From the NCBI RefSeq assembly GCF_001693485.1, contig NZ_MAXC01000043.1, forward strand, positions 310,001-374,000: DNA of 64,000 bases. Reading direction: 5' to 3'. Each line of letters opens with the position of its first letter. The stretch's first letter is position 1. The notes beneath the pieces are model-generated. The model was not told the origin of the DNA. It searched no databases and was given only the letters and a program-made list of their open reading frames with translations. The DNA comes from Bradyrhizobium sp. LMTR 3 (lineage in GTDB: Bacteria > Pseudomonadota > Alphaproteobacteria > Rhizobiales > Xanthobacteraceae). A program made the translations under genes and the position numbers. Shown here piece after piece: positions 39,001 through 47,475 of this stretch.

Positions 39001-40783
39001 ACTGGACCGGCAACGGCGGATGCGGGATCGCCGTCAGCAATTCCTTTGTATAGGCGTCCTGCGGATCGCCGAGCACGCGTTCGGATGGACCCTGCTCGAC
39101 GATTCGCCCCGCGCGCATCACGATGACACGATCGCAGAGCAGACGCACCACATTCAGATCATGCGACACGAACAAATAGCTCATGCCCATCGACGCTTTC
39201 AGATCCTGCAGCAGATTGAGCACCACGGCCTGCACGGAGACGTCGAGCGCCGCCGTCGGCTCGTCGAGGATCACCAGTTTGGGATGCAGCGCGATCGCGC
39301 GCGCGATGCCGACGCGCGCCTTCTGGCCGCCGGACAATTGATGCGGGAAACGATCGAGCAGGTCGACGGGCAGGCCGACCAGACCGGCGAGCTTCTCGCA
39401 GCGGGCGCGCAGCGCGTCGCGCCCCTTGATGTCGCCGAGCTGCAGAAGCGGATCGGCAATGGCGCGTGCCGCGGTGAAGCGCGGGTTGAGGCTGTCGGTC
39501 GGATCCTGGAACACCATCTGAATGCTCTTGCGCAGCGGCAGCCGCGCAAAGGCCTGCGGCAGGATAGCGCCGATCTCCCCGCCATCGAAGACAATGCGGC
39601 CGGAGGTCTGGTCCAATAGCCGCATCACCATCATCGACGTCGTCGATTTGCCGCAGCCGGATTCGCCGACGAGGCCAACGCTCTCGCCGTGGCCGACGGT
39701 GAAGCTGATGCCGTCAACGGCGCGGAAGACTTCCGCCTCCACCGGCGGCTTGCGGGAGAACAACTTGCCGAGCACGGCAGTGGCGCCCTGGCGCGGGTAC
39801 TCCTTGACCAGCTTTTCGACGAGGAGAAGGGGCTTTGGAAGGTCGTCACCCCCGGGCTTGACCCGGGGGTCCATCGCTTTTGAAGAATCTTCCGAAGAGT
39901 GATGGATGGCCGGGTCAAGCCCGGCCATGACAGCAGGCGTGCGGGGCGAGGCTGGAGCCTCCTCCTCCGGCAACAAATCCCGCAACGACACGCCGAGCCG
40001 CGGCGTCGCGCGCATCAGCTTCCTGGTGTAGGCGTGCTCGGGCTTTGCAAAGATATCCGCCGACTTGGCGGTCTCGACCACCCGGCCCTTCTCCATCACG
40101 ACCACGCGGTCGCAGTAGGCGGCGGCGAGGCCTAGATCGTGCGTGATCAGGATCGTCGACATGTGCCGACGCTTTGTCAGTTCCACGATCAGATCCATCA
40201 CCGCCTTCTGCGTGGTGACGTCGAGTCCCGTCGTCGGCTCGTCCGCGATCAGGAGCTGCGGATTGCAGGCCAGCGCCAGCGCGATCACGACGCGCTGGCA
40301 CATGCCGCCCGACAGTTCGAACGGATAGGCATGATAACGCTCGCGGGGCCGGGCAATCTTGACCTGTTCCAGCGCCTCGATCGCCTTCTCGCCGCGATCG
40401 CTGGCTGCGCTCTGCACGTGCTGGCGCAGCACGTCCTCGATCTGGTCGCCGACCTTGCGGATCGGATTGAGCGCCGCGCGCGGGTTCTGGAAGATCATCG
40501 AGATTTCCCGGCCGCGCAGATCGCGCATCTCGTTCTCGCTGGCAGCCTTGACGTCGATGCCGGAGAACATCACCGAGCCCTCGGCGATCCGCCCCGCCCG
40601 GTCGAGGATCCGCATCACGGCATAGGACGTCACCGACTTGCCGGAGCCGGACTCGCCGACGATGCCGAGCGTCTCACCCTTGGCGACAGAAATGTTGACA
40701 TGCTGCACCGCCTTGACGATGCCGCGGCGGGTCGTGAATTCGACGGTGAGGTCGTGGACATCGAGCAGAGGCTGGGCCGTCAT
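38960..40783 (-). CDS. Fused double ATP-binding protein of a peptide/opine-type ABC transporter (DppD-DppF)
   Basis: A 607-residue protein with two complete ABC ATPase domains. Domain 1 has GESGSGKSV, ELSGGMCQRV and LLIADEPTTGLDV; domain 2 has GESGCGKST, QLSGGQKARV and LVILDEPTAALDV. Each is followed by the oligopeptide-type C-terminal segment. The linker (about 284-314) is encoded by a palindromic repeat and reads VMAGLDPAIH...MDPRVKPGG; the C-terminal dozen residues come from another repeat. The start 40783 has GCGGAGG. With permeases at 41052 and 41961 and a family-5 binding protein it makes a complete importer, possibly for the substrate of the Atz enzymes. Confidence 0.93.
   Translation of the reverse strand: MTAQPLLDVHDLTVEFTTRRGIVKAVQHVNISVAKGETLGIVGESGSGKSVTSYAVMRILDRAGRIAEGSVMFSGIDVKAASENEMRDLRGREISMIFQNPRAALNPIRKVGDQIEDVLRQHVQSAASDRGEKAIEALEQVKIARPRERYHAYPFELSGGMCQRVVIALALACNPQLLIADEPTTGLDVTTQKAVMDLIVELTKRRHMSTILITHDLGLAAAYCDRVVVMEKGRVVETAKSADIFAKPEHAYTRKLMRATPRLGVSLRDLLPEEEAPASPRTPAVMAGLDPAIHHSSEDSSKAMDPRVKPGGDDLPKPLLLVEKLVKEYPRQGATAVLGKLFSRKPPVEAEVFRAVDGISFTVGHGESVGLVGESGCGKSTTSMMVMRLLDQTSGRIVFDGGEIGAILPQAFARLPLRKSIQMVFQDPTDSLNPRFTAARAIADPLLQLGDIKGRDALRARCEKLAGLVGLPVDLLDRFPHQLSGGQKARVGIARAIALHPKLVILDEPTAALDVSVQAVVLNLLQDLKASMGMSYLFVSHDLNVVRLLCDRVIVMRAGRIVEQGPSERVLGDPQDAYTKELLTAIPHPPLPVQFVMPREGGASSTH
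39842..39933. repeat. Palindromic repeat inside a coding sequence (MAGLDPAIH type)
   Basis: GTCGTCACCCCCGGGCTTGA at 39842 and the GTCAAGCCCGGCCATGACAG arm ending at 39933 are the ends of a classical intergenic repeat, here in frame within the linker of the double ATPase. It codes for VMAGLDPAIHHSSEDSS and MDPRVKPGGDD. Both ATPase domains are otherwise intact. Confidence 0.9.
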
Positions 40784-40888
40784 GACGACCTCCGCAAAAA
40801 TCTCGAAAACAACCCCATGCAAAGTAGAACGAGGCTGGATTCATTGGATAATTTTCGAGAGAGATTCGTGCGTAAGTTGGGCACAACT

Positions 40889-41024
40889 CTCTCATTCCCT
40901 CCCCCCTTGCGGGGTCCGAGGCGAGCGAAGCTCGCTCTCGAGGGCAGGGAGAGGGGTAGCCACAAACTCCCATCTCTCCCGCGGCCACCCCTCTCCCCAA
41001 CCCTCTCCCGCAAGGGGGGAGGGA
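40889..41024. repeat. CCCTCCCCCCTTGCGGGG repeat (copy 2), inverted relative to 43081-43156
   Basis: The first 75 bases (40889-40963) match the reverse complement of 43081-43156 with one substitution and one single-base indel. A GCGAGCGAAGCTCGC hairpin lies inside. It occupies the space between the double ATPase gene and the DppC-like permease gene. Confidence 0.9.
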
Positions 41025-41051
41025 GCGCAGCAGCGAGCGTGGAGACAGTCA

Positions 41052-41951
41052 TCACGTCCTCCGCTGCGGATCGACGATGTCGCGCAGGCCGTCGCCGAGC
41101 AAATTGAAGCAGAACACCGCGAGCATCAGCGCAAGGCCCGGAAACAGCGCGATCCACCATTCGCCCGACACCATGAAGGTGGCGCCTTCGGCGACCATGA
41201 TGCCCCATTCCGCCGTCGGCGGCCGCACGCCGAGGCCGATGAACGAGAGGCCGGCGGCGTTGAGGATCGCGTAGCCCATGGTCAGCGACATCTGCACGAT
41301 CATGATCGGCATGATATTGGGCAGGATGTGGACCAGGAGAATCCGCATCTCGCCATTGCCCGACAGCCGCGCCGCCTGCACGAAGCCGGCGTTGCGGCGG
41401 ACATTGGCCTCGGCGCGGGCGACGCGGGCATAGAGCGGAAAGTTCACGATCGCGGTGGCGATAATGATGTTCTGCACGGCATTGCCGAGTGCCGCCACGA
41501 TGCCCATTGCCAGCACGAACAGCGGAAACGCCATGATGGTGTCGGCGATGCGCCCGACGATGCGGTCGGTCCAGCCACCGAAATAGCCGGCGGCGATGCC
41601 GGCCAGTCCGCCCATCAGGAACACCAGCGCCACCGAAGCGACCGCGATGAAGGTATCGAGCCTTGTGGCGACGATGACGCGGCTGAAGATATCGCGGCCC
41701 AATTGGTCCGTGCCGAACCAGTGCGCCGCCGACGGCGGCTTCAAGGCTGATGCGGTATCGCTGGCGAGCGGATCGTAGGGAACGATGTGGGGACCGAAGA
41801 TCGCGGCAAACAGGATGATGACGAGCAGGCCGAAAGCAAAGGCGGTGACGCGGTTCTCGCCGAGCACATAGCGGGTATGCTCGAACATCGCTGCAAGGCC
41901 CGAGGTGCGCGCGGGTCCAACGGGTTCAGCGGCAGGCGCGATGCTACTCAT
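41052..41951 (-). CDS. ABC transporter permease, DppC-like
   Basis: A 299-residue inner-membrane permease with six predicted spans, the N-terminal FGPHIVPYDPLASD segment and the EAA loop (YARVARAEANVRRNAGFVQAARLSGNGEMRI) of the BPD family, then NAAGLSFIGLGVRPPTAEWG. It pairs with the DppB-like permease nine bases upstream. Together with the fused ATPase and the family-5 binding protein it forms a dipeptide/opine-class importer. Confidence 0.93.
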   Translation of the reverse strand: MSSIAPAAEPVGPARTSGLAAMFEHTRYVLGENRVTAFAFGLLVIILFAAIFGPHIVPYDPLASDTASALKPPSAAHWFGTDQLGRDIFSRVIVATRLDTFIAVASVALVFLMGGLAGIAAGYFGGWTDRIVGRIADTIMAFPLFVLAMGIVAALGNAVQNIIIATAIVNFPLYARVARAEANVRRNAGFVQAARLSGNGEMRILLVHILPNIMPIMIVQMSLTMGYAILNAAGLSFIGLGVRPPTAEWGIMVAEGATFMVSGEWWIALFPGLALMLAVFCFNLLGDGLRDIVDPQRRT

Positions 41952-41960
41952 GTTCCCACC

Positions 41961-42974
41961 TCACCCTTCAAGCCGCACGCGTGGATCGATCACGCCGTAG
42001 AGAATGTCGATGACCAGATTGAGCAGCACGTACATGACCGCCATGGTCAGCACGAAACCCTGCACCGGCGCGAAGTCCGACGAGATCAGCGCTTCCACCG
42101 CGTAGGAGCCAATGCCCGGCCAGGCGAAGACTTTTTCGACCAGCACGTTGGCCCCGAGCAGAAACGAGAACACCATGCTGAGCGTAGTGACGACCGGCAG
42201 CATCGCGTTGCGGAACGCGTAGGTGACGATCACGGTCGACGGCGACAACCCGCTGGCGCGGGCGGTGCGGACGAAGTCCGACGCCAGCACAGCGAGCATC
42301 GAAGCGCGCGTCATGCGAGCGATCGGAGCCAGCGAGAAGATCGCCAGTGTCGCCGCCGGCAGGATGAGCTGGCTCAGCGCCGAACGAAACGTCTCGAACT
42401 CGCGCGCGATCAGGGCGTCGATGAGATAGAGACCGGTCACGGTCGGCGGCGCGCTGTAGAACACGTCGAGCCGGCCGAGCGGCGCCGGCGACCAGCCGAG
42501 CCTGAAATAGAACATGTAGACCAGCACCAACCCGGTAAAGAACACCGGCAGCGACACGCCAGCCGTCGTGGTGACGCGGCACAGATGATCGATCCACGAG
42601 CCCGGCCGTGTCGCCGCCAGCACGCCCAGTGGAATCGCGATTCCGATCGAAACCATGAGACCAAGCAGGGTCAGTTCGGCGGACGCCGGCAGGCGGTTGC
42701 GGATTTCGGTGGCGACGGGCTGGCCCGTCGTCAGCGAAGTGCCGAAATCGCCATGCGCGAGATCGTTGGTGTAGCGGAAGAACTGCTCGATCAGCGGCTT
42801 GTCGAAGCCGAGTTTCTTGCGGATCTGCTCGATCGCCTCCTTGCTCGCTGCGGGCCCGGCGAAATAGGCCGCCGGGTCGCCCGGCAGCGCGCGCGTCAGC
42901 AGGAACGTGACGATCACGACCCCGATCAGGGAAGGAATCGCAAACATCAACCGCTTGCCGATCATGGTCAGCAT
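41961..42974 (-). CDS. ABC transporter permease, DppB-like
   Basis: A 337-residue permease with an N-terminal transmembrane segment (FAIPSLIGVVIVTFLLTRALPGDPA), the periplasmic loop typical of DppB, and the EAA loop RMTRASMLAVLASDFVRTARASGLSP. The C terminus ends DILYGVIDPRVRLEG, a DppB hallmark. The gene is followed by the DppC-like gene nine bases later and preceded by a repeat-filled gap after the binding-protein gene. Confidence 0.93.
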   Translation of the reverse strand: MLTMIGKRLMFAIPSLIGVVIVTFLLTRALPGDPAAYFAGPAASKEAIEQIRKKLGFDKPLIEQFFRYTNDLAHGDFGTSLTTGQPVATEIRNRLPASAELTLLGLMVSIGIAIPLGVLAATRPGSWIDHLCRVTTTAGVSLPVFFTGLVLVYMFYFRLGWSPAPLGRLDVFYSAPPTVTGLYLIDALIAREFETFRSALSQLILPAATLAIFSLAPIARMTRASMLAVLASDFVRTARASGLSPSTVIVTYAFRNAMLPVVTTLSMVFSFLLGANVLVEKVFAWPGIGSYAVEALISSDFAPVQGFVLTMAVMYVLLNLVIDILYGVIDPRVRLEG

Positions 42975-43022
42975 AGCGCGCGCTCCGTAATCGGCTGAAA
43001 GAGCGCCGCAAACTCCGCTGCG

Positions 43023-43156
43023 CTCCCTCCCCCCTTGCGGGGGAGGGCTGGGGAGAGGGGTGGCGGCAACGGCAGCGCGTGTGGCTTACCCCTCTCCCTG
43101 CCCTCGAGAGCGAGCTTCGCTCGCCTTGGACCCCGCAAGGGGGGAGGGAATGAGAG
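43023..43156. repeat. CCCTCCCCCCTTGCGGGGGAGGG repeat (copy 3), inverted partner of copy 2
   Basis: It contains the GGGGGAGGGCTGGGGAGAGGGGTGGC half and the reverse-complement half 43081-43156 with the GCGAGCTTCGCTCGC hairpin. With the copy at 40889-41024 it brackets the two permease genes as inverted repeats. It occupies the gap between the binding-protein and DppB-like genes. Confidence 0.9.
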
Positions 43157-43228
43157 AGCAATGCGTCCCTCACTGAACGGCGAGAGAGCGGAGCAAGCCA
43201 ATATTTCGCCCGCACGCAGCATGGTGCA

Positions 43229-44851
43229 TCACGCCTTCACCAGCGCGCGATAATCCAGCCTGCGGTGGAACCAGTATTGATAACCGGACACGTTCTTCTG
43301 CATCGCGACGTTGACGTAGGGCTGATACAGCGGGATACGCGGGATGTCCTTGAAGGCGAGGTCGACGAAGCCTTTGACGTCGGCATCGTACTTCGCGGTG
43401 TTGCCGATTGCCGCGGCGTCGACGGCGCCGTGGATGAATTCGTCCATCGGCTTCGACTGGTAGCTCATGGTGTTGAAGATCGAATTCTTGCCGTCGTAGC
43501 ACCAGATGAAGAAATATTCGGGATAGTCGAGCCAGCCGGAGAAAACGTTGGTGTAGAGCGGCAGCACCTTCTTGTTCAGTTCGGTGCGCCAGTTGGCGCC
43601 GGGGATCTTGTTGATCGTGGTCCTGATGCCGATTTGCGCCAGGCTCTCCTGCACCAGAATGCAGAGCGGCTCGTTGACACCAGCAAAGCCGAGGTCAAAC
43701 GACAGCGTGGTCTCAAAGCCGTTGGGATAGCCGGCTTCCGCCAGCAATGCCTTGGCTTTTGCGATATCGGTGACGTATTTGGTTGGCTGCGGCCAGGCCA
43801 CCTCGGTCGGCTTGTCGGCTGCGGCGCCGAACATCGGCTTGGCGAGGCCGAACAGCACCGCATCCATGATCTTCTGGTAGGGAATCGCGCAGGCGACGGC
43901 CTCGCGGACCTTGACGTTGTCGAACGGCGCGATCTTGACGTTCATGCCGATATACTGGACGCCGTTGGAATACGGCACCGAGACGATGTTGAGCTTGCCG
44001 CTGTCCTTCAGCTCGACGAAATCCTTGTTCGGCAGATCGTAGGAGATGTCGGCATCGCCGCGCTCCAGCAACGCGCGGCGGTTGCCGGCCTGCGGCACCA
44101 TGCGCCAGATCACGCGCTTGACCTTCGGCAACGGACCGCCGGCCCACGCGTCGTTGCGCTCCATGATGACTTCGGTGCCGGCCGTCCACTTCACCACCTT
44201 GTAGGCGCCGGAGCCCGCGGTCTGCTGCTTGGTGTATTCGAGCCCCCACGGATCCTTCTCGGTGGCGCTCTTCTTCACCAGTTCGGAATTGACGATGCAG
44301 GGCACGATGACGGCGAGATCGGGGATGGTGAGGCGGTCCTTCTTGGCAAAATCGATCCGCACCGTGTTGTCGTCGACGACGACGAACTGCTCGGTCTTGG
44401 TCAGCGAGCCCGCGCCCATCTGGAATGTCGGAAAGCCGCCGACGCTGACGGCGCGATCCAGCGACCATTTGACGTCCTTCGCCGTGACCGGCGCGCCGTC
44501 ATGGAATTTCGCGTTCTTCTTCAATTTGAAGGTCACCGACATATCGCCGACCTTCATGTCCTCGGCGAGCTCGGGCTTGAACTTGTCGCGGTCGTAATAC
44601 GGCACGCCGCCCGGACCGCTCTTCATCTCGTGGCTGATCAGGCGGTCGTAGCAATTCCACGACACCTCATAGCCGGGCACGTTGGTGCCGACGCCGTGAA
44701 TGTCGAGATTGTTGGGCCCGCTTTCGGAGACGATCAGCAGCGTTTCCGACCGCGCTTGCGCCTTGGCGGAGGACCAGATCGCCGGCGCCGGCGTAAGCGC
44801 GCCGGCAGCCGCCAGCCCCGACACGGATTTGAGGAAATCGCGACGCTTCAT
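43229..44851 (-). CDS. ABC transporter substrate-binding protein, family 5 (peptide/opine type), Tat-exported
   Basis: A 540-residue binding protein with an N-terminal twin-arginine signal (RRDFLKSVSGLAAAGAL), then the SBP_bac_5 fold (FKPELAEDMKVGDMSVTFKLKKNAKFHDGAPVTAKDVKWSLDRA, and the C-terminal YQPYVNVAMQKNVSGYQYW). It is the first gene of the long leftward operon that ends with the GntR gene. The start 44851 (MKRRDF) has GGAG upstream. Ligand unknown; the linked Atz genes suggest a ureide, biuret-like or N-carbamoyl compound, which is inference. Confidence 0.92.
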   Translation of the reverse strand: MKRRDFLKSVSGLAAAGALTPAPAIWSSAKAQARSETLLIVSESGPNNLDIHGVGTNVPGYEVSWNCYDRLISHEMKSGPGGVPYYDRDKFKPELAEDMKVGDMSVTFKLKKNAKFHDGAPVTAKDVKWSLDRAVSVGGFPTFQMGAGSLTKTEQFVVVDDNTVRIDFAKKDRLTIPDLAVIVPCIVNSELVKKSATEKDPWGLEYTKQQTAGSGAYKVVKWTAGTEVIMERNDAWAGGPLPKVKRVIWRMVPQAGNRRALLERGDADISYDLPNKDFVELKDSGKLNIVSVPYSNGVQYIGMNVKIAPFDNVKVREAVACAIPYQKIMDAVLFGLAKPMFGAAADKPTEVAWPQPTKYVTDIAKAKALLAEAGYPNGFETTLSFDLGFAGVNEPLCILVQESLAQIGIRTTINKIPGANWRTELNKKVLPLYTNVFSGWLDYPEYFFIWCYDGKNSIFNTMSYQSKPMDEFIHGAVDAAAIGNTAKYDADVKGFVDLAFKDIPRIPLYQPYVNVAMQKNVSGYQYWFHRRLDYRALVKA

Positions 44852-45008
44852 GGGTGATGCTCCAACGCCCGAGGGGAAACGGCTTTGGAACTGGAATCGC
44901 AAGGTTCGTGCCAACCCTTAAGGAAAGCTTTCTTTCACGCCAACTCATTGATGCTGCTGGCGAATGCGTCCGAAGCGAATGGCGTCCAGGGACGCGGCAT
45001 GCTGACGG

Positions 45009-45047
45009 ATTGCATACAAAGATGCATATTTGCCCATAAAATATGCA
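45009..45047. promoter_or_regulatory. Operator/promoter region of the transporter-atz operon
   Basis: ATTGCATACAAA (45009-45020) resembles the ATTGTACACAAT box before atzF. A second inverted pair TGCATAT (45023-45029) and ATATGCA (45041-45047) follows. The AT-rich block lies about 160-195 bases upstream of the binding-protein ATG and should carry the leftward promoter under GntR control. Confidence 0.55.
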
Positions 45048-45079
45048 GAAATTCTGTGCGCTCCGTTGCCGGGCGGCAC

Positions 45080-46033
45080 TCAGATTGGCCAGAGCAAGTC
45101 CTGCAATTCGCGGAGGTCCGCGGCCTTCTCCTGCCATCCCTCTATGCAGAATTTCCTGACCGGATCGCTGGCCCGGTGCAGCAGCATCAGCACCATCAGC
45201 CGCCGCTTCAGCTCGGGGGTGATATCAGCGGGTGAATATCCAAACCCCTCGAACAGGCTTCGCACCCGCCGCGGCATGCCGGCGGTCATGAAGGCGCTGG
45301 GGCCAAGCAGGTCGTACTCGCGCCTGCCCGTCATCACGTCGCCGAAATCGATCAGCCCCGCGAGCCGCCAACCCGGACCGCTGCGGATCAGCAGGAAGTT
45401 TTCCGGGATGTATTCGCCGGTCAGGATCACCGCTGGCCCGTCCAGCTCGACCAGCGAGGCCGCATCGCGCAGCAATTCGTCCAGGCCATTCAGAAATTTC
45501 TGCGGCAATCCGAGACGCGCGTGCCGGGCGCGGCATCCCTCGATCTGTCCGCGCGTGAAGACGTCCCAGCCCGGCTCGATCTGCCCGAGCGGTCCAACGG
45601 GAACGCGCTGCACCTCGGCGATGGTCTCGCCGACTTCGGCAAGCACGCGCTCCTTGTCCGCTTCCGGCAGCGATGGCCAGGCATCGGCGCCCAACACGCC
45701 TGACAGCCGCGTGATGACGAGATATGGCCATCCGTCGCGCTCCCCTTCGGCGACGATTTCGGGGATCGCGACACGAAGCCGTCCATGAAGCTGCGCCAGC
45801 GCGCCACGCTCCGGGACGAATTGGGCACGAAGAAATGGCGGGAAGATTTTCAGGATGCGTTGTTCGTCGAGGGCAAGAACGAGATTGGTGCCGGTGGAGA
45901 AGACGTGCGGCGCTGTGCATGTCAGGCCGTGGCTGCCGGCGATGTCGCGCGCAATCGGCAGCCATTGCGCGGGATCGGCGCGAAAGGCGGTGAAGGCTTC
46001 GTAGTCGACGAATGCAGGTAGTGATGCGGTCAC
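45080..46033 (-). CDS. Aminoglycoside phosphotransferase-fold protein with altered catalytic loop
   Basis: A 317-residue protein of the APH/choline-kinase-like fold. An ATP-binding Lys is at K62 (RILKIFPP), the catalytic-loop position reads LTGEYIPENFLL (204-215) and the metal-binding motif is LIDFGD (227-232). Normal members have HGD-x4-N; here the first two positions are T and G and the catalytic Asp is replaced by Glu207, with Asn212 kept. It may be a weak kinase or a pseudokinase. It stands between the binding-protein operon and an orphan UgpB-type gene with no evident operon. Confidence 0.8.
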   Translation of the reverse strand: MTASLPAFVDYEAFTAFRADPAQWLPIARDIAGSHGLTCTAPHVFSTGTNLVLALDEQRILKIFPPFLRAQFVPERGALAQLHGRLRVAIPEIVAEGERDGWPYLVITRLSGVLGADAWPSLPEADKERVLAEVGETIAEVQRVPVGPLGQIEPGWDVFTRGQIEGCRARHARLGLPQKFLNGLDELLRDAASLVELDGPAVILTGEYIPENFLLIRSGPGWRLAGLIDFGDVMTGRREYDLLGPSAFMTAGMPRRVRSLFEGFGYSPADITPELKRRLMVLMLLHRASDPVRKFCIEGWQEKAADLRELQDLLWPI

Positions 46034-46071
46034 GGTGACGATGAACTTTTGTTTGCCGCCATTGCGAGCAT

Positions 46072-46146
46072 GTAGCCCGGATGGAGCGCAAGCGAAATCC
46101 GGGGCCGCGTTGAACCCGGGTTGCGCTGCGCTTCACCCGGGCTACG
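46072..46146. repeat. GTAGCCCGG...CCGGGCTACG palindromic repeat
   Basis: CGTAGCCCGGATG-type arms close over GGAGCGCAAGCG and CGCTGCGCTTC inner segments with AACCCGGGTT in the middle. A common dispersed element; here between two leftward genes. Confidence 0.85.
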
Positions 46147-46152
46147 TGATAA

Positions 46153-47475
46153 TTACCGATCCGGATTGGCCCGTTCGAACTGGCGCAGCAGGCGGTTGCC
46201 GCGCTCGACGGCGGCGTCGAGTGCCGCCTGCGCAGTGCGCTTGCCGCTGAAGACGTGCTCCAGCTCATCCTCGATGGCGTCGCGGATCAGCACAAAGGAG
46301 CCGAGCCGGATTCCCTTGGAATTCTCGGTCGGCGGCTTCAGGGTCATCTGCTCGATTCCGATCGCAGCACCCGGATTGCGATCGTAGAACCCCTGCGCGC
46401 GGGTGAGATCGAACGCGGCGCGGGTGATCGGGAGATAGCCGGTGTTCTGGTGCCAGGCGGCCTGAACCTCGGGTTTGGAGAGATAGGCGAAGAACCGCGC
46501 AACACCGGTGTATTCGGCGCGCGGCCGGTCGCGCAGCACCCATAGCGTGGCGCCGCCGATGACCGAGTTTTGCGGGGCGCCGGCGATGTCGGGCCGGTAC
46601 GGGATCATGCCGTAGCCGACTTCGAATTTGGAATTGGCCTTGATGTCGGCGCGTGTCCCGGAAGAGCCGATGAAAATGGCGCATTCGCCCTTTTGGAAGC
46701 GCGGCTCGGCCGATTCTCCGCGGCCGCCATAGTCGAAAACCTTCGTCGCCTGCCATTCCGCGAGTTGCGCGACGTGCCGAACCACGTCCGGATCGTTGAA
46801 GGTCAGCTCTGCATCGAGACCGCCAAAACCATTGCCCCGGGTTGCCAGCGCCAGATTGTGGAATGCGGAAAAATTCTCGACATGAACCCAGGACGGCCAG
46901 GATGTGGTGAGCCCACAGGGCGAGCCGGCCGCACGCAGGCGCTTCGCAGCAGTGCCGACCTCGGTCCAGGTCTTCGGCGCTGCCTCGGCGTCGAGGCCGG
47001 CGGCGCGGAACAGATCCTTGTTGTAGTAGAGGATCGGGGTCGAGACATTAAACGGGAACGAGAGCATGTTGCCGGCGACGTCGGAATAGTAGCCGGTCAC
47101 GGCCGGCAGATACGCCTCCGGCGAGAATGGCTCCGACTGGTCGCGCATCAATTCGAACACCGGATAGATCGCGCCTTTTGCCGCCATCATGGTTGCGGTG
47201 GCGATCTCGTTGACTTGAACGATGGCCGGCTGGCTTCGCGATCGGAACGCGAAGATCGCCGCCGTCACCGTCGCGGTGTAGTTGCCCTTGTAGGTCGGCA
47301 CGATCCGGTAGTCGGACTGCGACGCATTGAAATCGGCCGCCAGCTTTTCGAGCTGCTTGCCGAGTTCCCCCGACATCGCGTGCCACCACATGATCTCCGT
47401 GGCGGCGTGGGCGGGGGACGCAAGCGCCATGGCGGCGAGCGCTGCGAATTGCAAGAACCTCAAGGCCGATTTCAC
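46153..47475 (-). CDS. Orphan UgpB-like ABC substrate-binding protein
   Basis: A 440-residue family-1 binding protein with a signal peptide (MKSALRFLQFAALAAMALASPAHA) and typical text of glycerol-3-phosphate/sugar binding proteins (EIMWWHAMSGELGKQLEKLAADFN, SFPFNVSTPILYYNKDLFRAAGL, MIPYRPDIAGAPQNSVIGGATLWVL). The UgpB text (YKGNY, ENFSAFHNLALAT) is close. No UgpA, UgpE or UgpC gene is adjacent, so it must use a transporter encoded elsewhere. Confidence 0.88.
   Translation of the reverse strand: MKSALRFLQFAALAAMALASPAHAATEIMWWHAMSGELGKQLEKLAADFNASQSDYRIVPTYKGNYTATVTAAIFAFRSRSQPAIVQVNEIATATMMAAKGAIYPVFELMRDQSEPFSPEAYLPAVTGYYSDVAGNMLSFPFNVSTPILYYNKDLFRAAGLDAEAAPKTWTEVGTAAKRLRAAGSPCGLTTSWPSWVHVENFSAFHNLALATRGNGFGGLDAELTFNDPDVVRHVAQLAEWQATKVFDYGGRGESAEPRFQKGECAIFIGSSGTRADIKANSKFEVGYGMIPYRPDIAGAPQNSVIGGATLWVLRDRPRAEYTGVARFFAYLSKPEVQAAWHQNTGYLPITRAAFDLTRAQGFYDRNPGAAIGIEQMTLKPPTENSKGIRLGSFVLIRDAIEDELEHVFSGKRTAQAALDAAVERGNRLLRQFERANPDR

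Noticed and set aside
39842..39933. Frameshift or gene split in the double ATPase gene
   Set aside because: The frame runs through the repeat without a stop, and both ATPase domains keep all motifs.
43265..44857. Long open frame antisense to the family-5 binding protein (530 codons)
   Set aside because: Same effect: the binding protein with Tat signal is clearly the real gene; the antisense product is low-complexity and Arg/His-rich.
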